Shown here one piece after another: positions 35,465 to 45,382 of a stretch of DNA of 64,000 nt. A program made the translations under genes and the position numbers. How positions within the stretch are numbered: the first letter of the stretch is position 1; the number at the start of each line of letters is the position of its first letter. The stretch is from Sabellastarte sp. h YS-2021. Its lineage: Eukaryota; Annelida; Polychaeta; Sabellida; Sabellidae. The notes beneath the pieces were generated by a model. It saw only the letters and a program-made list of their open reading frames with translations. It searched no databases and was not told the DNA's origin. Where the stretch lies: contig OZ024935.1 of assembly GCA_964017235.1 (NCBI GenBank), forward strand, positions 1,178,001-1,242,000. The letters run 5' to 3'.

Positions 35465-35697
35465 TTTTTTATTTGGGTTTTAACGTCGCTTTCAACACAT
35501 TGTATAGGTCATATCATGATAGATAGTTGGAAGGGCAGAGGAAACCAGTACATACAGTTGGTCAAGGTTCTGTACTGTAAACTACCAACCAACAGCAAGC
35601 AACTACCAGCTTTCCGACTTGAGTTCGGGTCGGGAACTGAATCCCGATCTCATGGTTGGGAAGCGACAGTGTTATCACTCTGCCACGGTGACCGCCA
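35465..35697 (-). mobile_element. SINE family A, full-length copy with TSD
   Basis: Minus strand: head GGCGGTCACCGTGGCAGAG with A box TGGCAGAGTGATAACA, a B-box-like GGGATTCAGTTCCCG, the family body GGAAAGCTGGTAGTTGCTTG, and the tail GAAAGCGACGTTAAAACCC with an A-rich end. Perfect 12-bp duplication CAAGCTCTTATA flanks it at 35453-35464 and 35698-35709. About 233 bp long. Small open frames over it are incidental. Confidence 0.95.
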
Positions 35698-36317
35698 CAA
35701 GCTCTTATAAGCTATACTATAACATACACACCGGAAGGGTGATATCTGGGCAGGATATTCATAAAGAGTGGCTTGTTTTCCAATATCTACTTCCCAGATT
35801 CAAGGTCCCTTTCCAGAGGGAAAAGCACTTGATACTCAAGCAGAAATCAAATGCATGATCATACAGAAAGGTATGGCCTAGGCATTAAATAGCAAGGAGC
35901 ACCCTTTTGTCTTCTGGTGTTAACGCTTAACCAGTTAAGTTACATCAACATTAAAAGAGCAAGTTAAGGACACATAAGTAGTTGTAAAATGGATGATTAA
36001 ATACATCTATTTTTTTTTCTTTTCATTGCCTCAGATTATACCTCAGCTTATCTATTAAAAAGTTTTTCAGTGATATTTTTTTTATTTTTGCAATCACTCT
36101 ATGATAAGGCAAGAAATAAGCTCGAACACTTCAACAACAAAAAATTATGTTTTAAACCAATTGATCTAAATAAAGAAAACATCTTTTATGAAGTATATTT
36201 GCTATTAATTGGGTGTTACAATTTTGCACAAGTTAGTCTGTCCCTGATTTTTATTAGCTAGAATGTACCCACAATCCATCTGTATGTGTTACTTGAAGGG
36301 AAATGTTTTTCTATTGT

Positions 36318-36590
36318 CCCCTGTGGTCAGCAATTAAAACAGATTGCTGGCTGTATCAAAAGCTTTGCATTATTCAGCAGGCGACATTTATCAGTGTCTC
36401 TACAGCTTACAGTTTCCTGTTTTCCCATGTTTTTCTCCTTAAATTCAATTACTTGCTTCCTTTCCGGAATTTCCAGCCTAAACTGGGTTAAGCTGACATT
36501 GCTAAAAGCTGGACAAATTGGGATAAACAAAAGGAAATATAATGATTGATGTTCCTTCTACATAAAAATGGGTTTATGACCTGGGGGATG
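36318..36590. repeat. Unclassified interspersed repeat, copy 2
   Basis: Matches 19818-20100 in the same order and orientation: GCAATTAAAACAGATTGC, ATCAAAAGCTTTGC, TTTTCCCATG, AAATTCAATTACTTGCTTCC, and a GATGTTCCTTC...GGGTTTATG stretch. Overlapping small open frames on both strands have no motif. Confidence 0.65.
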
Positions 36591-36619
36591 TTTACAGTCC
36601 TCCCTACACAGTAAGTTCC

Positions 36620-36772
36620 CCTGGCGTTCTCCGTGGTGCTTGACCCCTGCTATGCCCCTGGATACAGAAATTTGATGTCTGCTTATTGCTTAGTTGCGCC
36701 TTAGAGTCCTCTTATTTGGGTAGATTAAGCGCTATAAAAGTCCAATTAGAATTAGAATTAAGTTTTATACTT
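36620..36772 (+). mobile_element. CR1 3' UTR fragment
   Basis: CCGTGGTGCTTGACCCCTG, then GTTGCGCCTTAGAGTCC and AGATTAAGCGCTATAAAAG, ending in an AATTAG repeat (TTAGAATTAGAATTA). Closely matches 62045-62185 and the tails of coding CR1 copies here. Confidence 0.8.
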
Positions 36773-37097
36773 CATGCAAATAAAATATATTGCAAAAAAG
36801 AAATTGCAAAAGTCAAACTGAGGCTTTTAGTTTTTTCAATAGGTTAAGTGGTACCATAACAGTACCTTAGAGCATCCCACCGTCTGATCCATGGCAACAG
36901 AGGTCAGGGCAAGTGATAAGATGGTCAAGCTGACGTCACACCCGACTGACTTGTATTTTTACATCATGAGTAAAAAACACAAAATTCACATCTTAGACCA
37001 AAAGAATAATAATTCTGTAGTCTTTTGAAGTAAACAAATCTGCATTTCGAGTATAACAGGAAAACACACTCCTGTTTTTAGTAAAAAATATACCCTA

Positions 37098-37128
37098 ATC
37101 CGTAATCCCCCCCCCCCCCCCCGCCCCA
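37098..37128. repeat. Poly-C tract
   Basis: A run of about 16 C, one G, then C4 near 37107-37128. Likely length-unstable in replication and sequencing. Confidence 0.8.
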
Positions 37129-37916
37129 TTTCAAGAAAAAATAACCTTGACTTGATAATAAAATAGGTTTTGTTCATTTTAAACTGGGCTATCACATCAG
37201 GTGCAACAAAATAGCTTCTGTATAACCTAAGCTTAAGCTTGCTTTAAACTACTTTTCACCTGTTTGTGTATAACAGTGTGTCGTACCTGGCTCCCCACTC
37301 AGCTGCTATTTTGTGTTCAATCAGATGTTCTCACTTGGCAACACTTTATGTGTTCAATCCTCAAGCAACATCAACAAAGTTGGTATATATGTATGTAATG
37401 CCGGTGCATGGGTGGACAGTCTTACAGACAAGACAGTACAATTGACACCAATTAGTTTTACAGTCGGTCCATCCCTGTATATATATATATATATATTTTA
37501 ATAAAATTTCACCACTTTTGAGGGTGAAGAAAATTAAAGAATTTAATAGGATTTTCTCAAGCGATTTTTTAAGCCTCAATTGGCTATATAGTTTTACCAA
37601 AATTCGGAATTAAAGACATGACAAGCAGCCTTACTCAGCAATAAATTTTAAACTTTAGCATTAGTTAAGGCAAAAAAACCCCATAATATTAACAGAAAGA
37701 TCATACAAAAAATTTAATAGTAAATGTATCTGTCGAAACGGAGATTAGTTAATATCTGAACTGCAATCTTTGACTTGGAAATCTTTGTCTTGGAAATTTC
37801 TACTACATATTTGCATGGATGGTTAAGCATCAAAAACCAACAGAAGCTCTGTAACAACAGCTTTTAATTTAAGTGACATACAGATAGGTTATACATTTAT
37901 ATTTAAGATATTGTTC

Positions 37917-38154
37917 AGGGGCCACGGTGGCAGAGTGGTAACACTCTCCCCTACCACGTCTGAGCCCGGGGTTCTTTTCCCAGCACGGCCTCAAGTGGGA
38001 AAGCTGGTAGTTGCTTACCGTTGGTTGGCAGTTTACAGTACAGAACCTTGACCAACTGTATGTACTGGTTTTCTGTGGCCTTCCAACTGCCAGTCGTGAT
38101 ATGACCTGTACAGTGTTGAAAGTGATGTAAAACCCCAAATAAATAAATAAATAA
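37917..38154 (+). mobile_element. SINE family A, full-length plus-strand copy
   Basis: Head GGCCACGGTGGCAGAGTGG with A box TGGCAGAGTGGTAACA, degenerate B box GGGGTTCTTTTCCC, body GTGGGAAAGCTGGTAGTTGC, tail GTTGAAAGTGATGTAAAACC and (AAAT)n to 38154. It is the clearest plus-strand member of the family. Flanks (AGATATTGTTC and AAGTATTCTTC) suggest an imperfect target-site duplication. Confidence 0.93.
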
Positions 38155-38512
38155 AGTATTCTTCCTACAAAATCACAAGATGTATTCAAAGTAAGGCGTG
38201 TCGGGAATAAAGAAAAATACTGAAGCGAACGGCAAGTGACCATTCGTTTGTTTATGTTATTTATCCGTTTCGTAAATATTGAATTGAATGGGAAGTGACT
38301 GTTTGTTTATATTATTTGTCATTTATTTTGTAAATATTCATATGCAGTGAAGAATAACAAACTATTTACCTTTAAATGTCTTTTGTAGTTCTTTGATGAA
38401 TATTGTTTGGTAAATGGTTACATTGTTCACGTTGGTGCCAATCATTAGACTGGCACCCTGAGTAAGTCTGGTCTGTCTGGGTTCTGTCTGGGATTTGTGT
38501 ATACAAGGGGGA

Positions 38513-38591
38513 CAAAGGTCAAAGTTGGGGTTTTACGTCCCGTTCAACAGCCAGGGTCATATTGGGACAGGTCCTCAGAATTGCCACTTGT
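38513..38591 (-). mobile_element. SINE family B, 5'-truncated, with 16-bp TSD
   Basis: 79 bp matching the 3' part of the element at 17512-17666 (GGGGTTTTACGTCC, GTTCAACAGC, CAGGGTCATATTGGGAC). A perfect 16-bp duplication GTGTATACAAGGGGGA flanks it at 38497-38512 and 38592-38607. Confidence 0.92.
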
Positions 38592-38811
38592 GTGTATACA
38601 AGGGGGAAACAACCTCTCAGTTGTGGGTTGATTTTGACAGAGCCAGGTGGTGCACTAGAAGGAAGATGGCAAGGTATTAGTGATTTCAGGGTAGAACCTG
38701 ATAGTTAAGTGGTGTTTTTACTTTGGGGTAAAACCCAAAGTTTAGTTTTAGAATTTGAAGTTTACTGATGTGATTTAGGTTTGGAGGAGTTGGGGTCAAA
38801 CCCAAAGTCCT

Positions 38812-39211
38812 GGGGCGGTATTCATTAACAAGGATTAAGATTAGATCAAGATCAGATCAAATTTAAGAAAAAAGTTTTAAGTGAGCCATGGGATCAAATA
38901 GCTATTCAGAAACCAAAAATTTTAAAACGTTTATTTAGTTGTGAAATACTGTCTGCCTCAGTAATAACTGATTAAAACATTCATCTTCCCTGAGAAATAA
39001 ATCTTCCATCAGTTATTTTTTATCTGTCTTGATCCAAAAGTTAATCCATCAAAGAGCATGGATCATAGTTAATCCAAAATTTGATCAAAATATCATATCA
39101 AATGTTTCATGAATACCAATCTGAGCTGATCCAAAAATCTGATCAAAAAGTGATAATTTTTGTTCAAATTTGATCTGATCTTTACTGATCCATGTTAGTG
39201 AATACCACCCC
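38812..39211. mobile_element. MITE, about 400 bp, GGGGYGGTATTC ends
   Basis: Left end GGGGCGGTATTCATTAACA, right end (reverse complement) GGGGTGGTATTCACTAACA. The similarity continues inward through GGAT and AGATCAGATCAAATTTRA words. No coding frame. The superfamily cannot be set: a PIF/Harbinger-like end is possible, but no clear 3-bp duplication was seen. Confidence 0.8.
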
Positions 39212-39400
39212 ATGTCCTGCTTGAGGATGCTGTATAAATTTTAATGCTGAAAGATAGAACCTACGTTTAATAATACATAGTTTTCTTGATTTCAGGGTCA
39301 AACCTGAAAACTTGGGAGAGTTCAAATGAATTAATATTGAAAGTTTCTTAATTTTAGGATGAAACCTAAAGTTGTGATTTCATAATACTATGTTCATTAT

Positions 39401-39565
39401 TATTTAATTTACTTTGAGATTGTTGATGTAGAATAATCTGCTTGTGTTTCATTAATATTTAATTTACTTTGGGGTTGTTGATTTAGAATAACATGCTTGT
39501 GTTTCACTAGTATGTAATGTACTTTGGTTTTTTGGTTTGGAATATCATGCTTATGTTTTTGTTAT
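39401..39565. repeat. 55-bp tandem repeat, about three units
   Basis: TATTTAATTTACTTTG restarts at 39401, 39456 and (as TATGTAATGTACTTTG) 39511. Each unit also carries TTGTTGATKTAGAATAA (diverged in the third unit) and ATGCTTRTGTTT-type words. Confidence 0.85.
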
Positions 39566-40062
39566 TGAAATGACATAGATGTGTAGTTAGAGATGTCAGA
39601 ATCAGTCTTTTCCTTCTGCATAATCTGAAACCAAGGGTGTGTTTTTCACTTGGGGTGTTTGGGCACCCTAGATGTCAGTCCTGGCCCCAAGGCATATGTT
39701 GTGTGTGTATCACCTTAAAGCAAGATTTGGGGGTACCAGACCAAGTAGCTACTAACCAAGTGACCTAAGGTAGCCAAGCAATGCTATAAACAAAGTAACC
39801 CCATTGGGGTCCTCCCTGATTTATAGTTTTCACCCCTAACCCCTAGCTTTTGAAGTTAAGTGTCACATTGAATTTGACTTTCAACAGAAGACATGTTGGA
39901 AAAGCTTCCCAGCCCTCCCTCCCTCTTACTTGAGTTGTACAGTTTACAGAGGGGGATTATATATTACTATATAAATTGTATTTTACTAACTTGTAAACCT
40001 TTAGGCCCTCTTGACCTCCAGCTTTCAGGGTGACCTTTAGTTGACCCTATGCTAATCATTAC

Positions 40063-40189
40063 CTCTGACTTAGAGGTCTTTTGTCACAGCAGTCACCTTT
40101 GACCTTGAGGTCATCTCTGTAATCTCTCAGGGTCACCCTCTCTGCTCGGGCCAGGTCGGCTTTCAGGTCTTGTATTTCTTGTAAAGTAT
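40063..40189 (-). CDS. Candidate internal exon of a host gene
   Basis: On the minus strand, a CCTTTTCCAG acceptor precedes 40189, and a GTAATG donor follows 40063. The 127 bp between are open in the frame reading TLQEIQDLKADLARAERVTL then RDYRDDLK (phase 1 in, phase 2 out). The residues are charged with a helix-like spacing, fitting a coiled coil. Base composition is markedly GC-richer than the flanks. The same frame continues past the acceptor to 40259, but the splice sites delimit the coding-like part. No family recognised. It could still be chance, since no neighbouring exon was identified. Confidence 0.4.
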
Positions 40190-41025
40190 CTGGAAAAGGT
40201 TTTTCACAGCATGATTCACTTATGAACAATGACTCTAACTCTATCATGCTGAAGATCATGAAGTTTTAACTTTTATATTTTACCATGACCTGTAAATATC
40301 TCTTAGACATATATATATATGTATATATTATTTTACACGTAACTTTACCATATTAAATATATATTAAACTTAAGTACCCTCAACCCAGTGTTTTAATGTC
40401 TTGGGGTGGGGACTGAAGATTGAAGCCTAGCCATTTGGCAGTGCATGTTTCAATATCCAAGCATTGTGTGAAGGACAAAGCTGTAAGGTTGATTAGAGGC
40501 TTTTGATGTCTCAGATTTACTATTTCTGTGCTAGAGTATTATGTTTAGATTTTTAGGGATTATGATGAGTTGATTGCACATTTGTATACTCTGTAACTGG
40601 ACTCTGTCAACTCAACTCCAGCCTAGACTGGTGTTCTTGTATTATGAGTATTGCTTTAGAACTTGTTGTTTTATATGAATAAAGTTCATGTTTTGATACG
40701 ATAAGTGTTTTGCTTATACTTGTACTGCAGCAGAACCAAATCCTTAAGAGCCCACTACCATTTGAGAATCTTTGGGTAACACCAACTCAGCACGCTACAA
40801 TACTACATGTTTTCCCTAAATTTAGGTGCATTGTCTGGTGGATAATAATATTTTTTATATGTGAAGAAAATTTCTCAACTGTTACCACATAATTATTTTT
40901 GCATGTATCCTACCCTTGTACTAAATTCAAATATTGGAATTGCTTTTCATACGTAAGAAAATTGTGCTATGTATTTTAAGGTATGCCCCAGTTGTGAGGG
41001 GTGACCACCTTAACATTCCGTCACA

Positions 41026-41164
41026 ATGCGTGGAAGACAGCCAGATTTCTTCATCCTTCTGCTGGTGTTGCTAATTAGACAGGCACTTGTTACTGACGTC
41101 ACAGAGACGCCTGATGGTGGAACTTATGACGTCAACAAGCCACACAACTTGGCAGGCAATGAAG
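41026..41164 (+). CDS. First coding exon of a secreted or membrane host protein
   Basis: ATG at 41026 begins MRGRQPDFFILLLVLLIRQA, a basic start followed by a hydrophobic core typical of a signal peptide, then LVTDVTETPDGGTYDVNK. The coding ends at GAAG followed by GTAGGC, a good splice donor, after 46 codons plus one base (phase 1 intron). Cleavage would be expected near ALVT-DV (inference). The exon lies between repeats, is not transposon-like, and is GC-richer than the flanks. Downstream exons were not found with confidence; the intron would contain the LINE at 41574-43500. The protein family is not recognisable from this short N-terminus. Confidence 0.6.
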
Positions 41165-41734
41165 GTAGGCTTGTTTTAGGGTCACATGCAGCCAACTAAT
41201 TTATGTATAATAAGTGGTCAAGTGAAATCATTGAATGGCTGGTGTGTAGTGATGATGGTGTGGTTGTGAATGATATATTTGACTCAGTCCATGCCTCTCC
41301 TTATGGTTGTATCTCAATGTATTTGATTTTGTCCTTATGACCACAAACAGTGACCTGGTATAATGGCAGTACACGCCCTGCCATGTATGTTCTGGTATCA
41401 GTCATCCCCTTACACTTCCAGCATCTTTATTTAGTTTAGCTTGTGGGAGCTTACAGGAAATTTTCAAATATTTTGATAAAAACAGTCTTAAATAAAAATC
41501 CTGTTCTACTGATGCACCAATTGTACCACAAGATCCACAACTGAAAGGCCACAAACCCGTGTGACTGTAGCTCTTTTTTTTTTTTATTTGTCTTTTTTAT
41601 TTTCATACAAAGGGTACAAAGAATGTAAAATTTTAACAGAAACACAATGTTCATATACTTTCTATTTTTTACAACAACACAAAATTAATAAAGAGAAGTG
41701 GAAAAAGTTTCAGCAGGTTGCAGAAAAAAAAACC

Positions 41735-42258
41735 TCAGATGCCCCGGGCAAGAAGAGAAAGCAAACTCCAACTATTCTTAAATTTTTGGTCGGTAAGGGA
41801 GATAACTGCCAAATATTGTTGTTCCTCATATTTTTGTTTGAAAAATATTTGGAAGGTAGTGAAAGTCGCAGGGGTATCATTTACTAAAGCTTTAAAGATG
41901 TACTGTTTGGCTAACAAGAATATAATTTCCAGTTGTTTCTTATCTACAAGCCCCAGGAGCACTGTTTTAACACTTAGACAAAAAGATAAATCCACTTCGT
42001 TCTGAACCCACTGCTTGATTTTTTGCCAAAAATTATGCACAATTGGGCACTGGATAAACACATGGGATATAGTCTCTGGTGAATTCATACAAAAGCGACA
42101 CAAATTATTAGTCGATTTTTTAATCTTGAACAAAAGACTTTTTGTTCCTAAGATACGATTTATAATCCTGTATTGCAACCAAATTATTTCATTATCTTGA
42201 ATAACTTTGAAACAATGTTTATAAATTGCTTTCCAATCCTCATGATCCAATTTGTCAT
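41735..42258 (-). pseudogene. LINE ORF2 C-terminus with zinc-binding motif (3' segment)
   Basis: Reads DWKAIYKHCFKVI, WLQYRIINRILGTKSLL, then CRFCMNSPETISHVFIQCP, the CxxC...HxxxxC module (zf-RVT type) near the C-terminus of Tx1/L1-like ORF2. Stop at 41735, then a short 3' UTR with AATAAA-like words to the tail. Upstream of 42258 the frame is antisense to the inverted segment. The segment itself is open and little decayed. Confidence 0.85.
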
Positions 42259-43500
42259 TAACCGAGGTTGTAGACAAGGAGATCCTATCTCCTCTTATTT
42301 GTTTATCCTTGGTGCACAAATACTACAAGTATTCATTTCCGAAAATCATGTAATAAAAGGAATCAAAATAAATGGAAAAGAAATTAAATTGACTCAATTT
42401 GCCGACGACACAACACTTATTTTAGATGGTACTACGAGTTCACTCCAAGCAACATTAAACACTTTAGAAATATTTGGTACACTCTCTGGTTTAAGGATGA
42501 ATACGGAGAAAACTCAGATGGTCTGGATAGGTAAGAGAAAGCATTGCAAAGAAAAATTAAATGTTACTAAAGGCCTGGTATGGGGAAATGACACATTCAA
42601 TCTCTTGGGAATTAAGTTTTCTGTTGATTTAGACTTAGTAGTTAATCTAAACTATGAACCAGTACTTGATGATCTTAATAAGTCCCTAAATGTGTGGAAA
42701 AAAAGGTTCCTTACACCTTTGGGAAAAATCACTGTGATTAAAACACTTATCTTATCCAAGTTAAACCATTTGTTTATGTCCATCCCTAATCCAGATCAGT
42801 GCGTTATAAGCAAACTGCAGTCTACCTTTTTCAAATTTATATGGGATGGCAAACCTGACAAAATAAATAGGAAACAGCTGTGCTGCGATTACATGAATGG
42901 AGGGCTCTGCATGATTGACTTGGAGAAATTCATATGCAGTCTAAAATGTACCTGGATAAGACGTTTGCTAATACAAAAACAGACTCCATGGTATGAGCTA
43001 TGCCTCTACAATTTGAAAGACTATGAGAAATGTTTTAATTTGCATTCTCTATGGCATAAAACCCTAGCAAGAAAGACTACTAATAATTTTTGGAAGAGTA
43101 CTTTAGTATCATGGGCCAAAGTAATTGATAGCATCTCTATAGACCAAAACGATAAAGTACTCAATAGCCCTCTTTGGTACAATCCATCCATCTCAAATGT
43201 TCCCATATTCTATCAACACTGGTATAGTAAGGGCATAGTATTCATTGCAGACCTATTCCGTGAATGTAAATTAATTTCCTTAGATGACCTGACAAGAATT
43301 TTCAAAATAAAGACCAATTTCCTGGATTACCACCGCATAAAAACTCTTTTGAAAAAATATTTTAGTATACACTTACAAAATCCAATTGTCAAACCTGTAT
43401 GGCCGACTACCATAGAAATTTTGTTAAAATCCAGAAAGGGAAGTAAAGATTTCTACAAGTTACTCACTAACACAAGCCAATTTCAAACCCTGCCTTTTAA
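42259..43500 (+). pseudogene. LINE ORF2 reverse transcriptase (inverted segment)
   Basis: Begins mid-domain at NRGCRQGDPISSYLFILGAQ (motif B), then LTQFADDTTLIL (active site FADD, 42394-42430), LSGLRMNTEKTQMVWIG, FNLLGIKFSVD, LTPLGKITVIKTLILSKLNH, FKFIWDGKPDKINRKQL and GGLCMIDLEKFICSLK. These are ordered as in L1/Tx1 RT and post-RT regions. The frame is open for over 400 codons up to the target-site duplication. Everything N-terminal to motif B, including the endonuclease, is missing because of 5' truncation. The open frame runs on to 43561 but the last 20 codons are flanking DNA. Confidence 0.9.
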
Positions 43501-43513
43501 GACTGTGGCTCTT

Positions 43514-44435
43514 GATCTCTGCATGAAAAAGAGTAAGCTAAGTTTCAAGATTTTTCTTTAGAATATTTTTTTTCACATTTTAAAGAATTTTCATTTGTGG
43601 TAGATCTATCCAATACAGAAAGGGTCTCTGATAATGAGAAAAACTGGTTTTCAAGACTGAATATGAGGTTCCTGTCCCACTCTCACAAATTTGTATGCTG
43701 ACTGCATGCTTGCAGTCAGGAGAAAAAAATGTCTTTTTAGTGCAAATGAAAATCCAAAATGGAATCCTATTGATTACAAGCTTCCATCCATTCAGGCCTT
43801 TGTTATGATTTTCTTTTCTGACTGGCTCGAAAAGGAAAGTTTGACTTGTAGAGGTGGCTCTAACGATGTTTCCTGAAGAATGTTTCATATAAACTGGTTT
43901 TGTCAAGAGAAAGAGAGGTTCAAAAGTCATTTCGTAATGACTGAAGGATTTGCAGAAATGTTTATGGGATTTTTTTGTACTTTATAGTCAAAAGTAGTTT
44001 AAAGTTTGGGCAACAAAGTCCGGTATTTTCAGACTAGGTGCATCAATGAAATTTGTATTTAAGTGGGACCCAGTGGAGTTTCCTGTTAATTGTGGAGTGA
44101 TGTTTAAAGACCTCAAGGATCGACTGGCTGTCCTGTAAAATAGGAAAGTTTTTAAAAAATATTTTCCTCCCAAATAGTAATAAAGTAAACCTAATATGGA
44201 AGGGTGTAATTTGCTTCGATAACAAAAAAAGACTAAAATTAATTGGCTCTATTATTGGAAGGCTCAAATATCAATGTACAGGAAGTTTGTAAAGGGCCCA
44301 TGAAACACTACATGTACAAAACAACCCTTAGGCAATTTCTGTTCTATTTTGTTCTATATTCAGGTACTAATTGGTATATTTAGATAAGGTTTCAAGAGTC
44401 ATGAATTACTCTATTAAATGTCAATATTTTTGTCC
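43514..44435. other. Gene-less stretch
   Basis: No recognised coding family. Some short stretches look protein-like (for example FLKNIFLPNSNKVNLIWKG in plus translation near 44140-44200) but carry stops on either side. Possibly an old, unrecognised element. Confidence 0.4.
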
Positions 44436-44437
44436 AA

Positions 44438-45310
44438 TTGTGATAATGAAGTTTAGACCTAGCTCAGAAGAATGCCTCCTCTGCTTGATCAGCTGAACAG
44501 GTGCCTTAACAATGTAAAGGGGTAGATGTCAACCAGTAAACTCAATTTGAATCCTTATGAGACTGAGTTTATACCCCTTGCTTTCAAAAGGCAGAGAGAT
44601 AGGTTTAAAGCATGCTTCCCAATTCCTTCTTTGTCTAAACATGTTCAGAGTGTCTTCAAAAAATTGTTTTATGCAACTCTGGAACTTCAGGTGGGTCAAG
44701 CGGTTTGTTATTCAATGATGTTTCTATACTTGTGACCAAAGCTCTTGTCAGTAGTTGGCTGGATAACTTCACTTTTAATTCAAATATTTAACAGTGTATC
44801 CAAAATAGTATGGCTAGACTTGTATCTAACACTAGTAGATACACCAGAAAAAATCCCGCTCTCAAGAAACTGCATTGGCTACCTGCTGAATATTGCTCAG
44901 TGTTTAAAACAGCAACACTTGTTTACAAGTTTTGTTAACACTGGTTTCTGAGAGTATTTTGCTCCATATCTTTGTTTTTAAAGTAGTTCTTACAGTACAA
45001 GCTGCAGTCAGAGTGTTGGTCATTTCCTTGTTGTACCAAAATTTGATCCACCTATTCAAACGTCTGTCAAAGAGTTTGGTTATAACTTTGCTTGTAATCC
45101 TACAACTGTTTGGAATGCACTTCTTGGTGATATTTGTGTGTCCTCCTCTGTTGTCTCTTTTGGAAAAAAAGCTTAAATCATACCTCTACACCAAAACATA
45201 CCCAGCTTTGTCTTAATATCCCCCGATTGTTCTATGTGGTGTGGACCACTTTCTTTCCCTTGATACCGATACTCTAAAACAAACATCCCTGACAGATTTC
45301 AACACTTTAA
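44438..45310 (+). mobile_element. CR1-like LINE, C-terminal part
   Basis: Plus strand: LNRCLNNVKG, STSKLNLNPYETEFIPL (44526 on), a shift, then NSMARLVSNTSRYTRKNPAL and KKLHWLPAEYCSVFKTATLV (near 44800-44925). After another shift come FGYNFACNPTTVWNALLGD and GKKLKSYLYTKTYP (near 45075-45215), then a 3' UTR like that at 62.0 kb. RT core is missing; many frameshifts. Confidence 0.87.
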
Positions 45311-45382
45311 AATATTCTGAGCAACCATTATCACAGATATCAATACAGTCTGTTCCCACATTTTATATAATAAAGTACCATA

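Larger units (their letters stand above)
41574..43500. mobile_element. L1/Tx1-type LINE with 5' inversion (twin priming)
   Basis: The left part (41574-about 42258) is on the minus strand and ends in a poly(A) tail seen as 12 T at 41574-41585. The right part (about 42259-43500) is the upstream part of the same ORF2, turned to the plus strand. GACTGTAGCTCTT (41563-41575) and GACTGTGGCTCTT (43501-43513) flank it as a 13-bp target-site duplication with one mismatch. This is the structure made by twin priming. Confidence 0.88.

Noticed and set aside
35438..35858. Two plus-strand open frames of 79-90 codons
   Set aside because: They lie over a tRNA-derived SINE with a target duplication and are incidental.
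37475..37500. AT dinucleotide runs as an origin or regulatory element
   Set aside because: Simple microsatellites, common in AT-rich DNA; no associated structure.
37869..38243. 124-codon minus-strand open frame
   Set aside because: Antisense of a full-length SINE A copy; SINEs do not encode protein.
40085..40120. TGACCTTGAGGTCA, a nuclear-receptor-like everted repeat
   Set aside because: It falls within the candidate minus-strand exon, and GGTCA words are frequent around it; no other evidence of regulation.
41561..42005. Plus-strand open frames over the LINE zinc-finger segment
   Set aside because: Antisense to the clear minus-strand ORF2 C-terminus.
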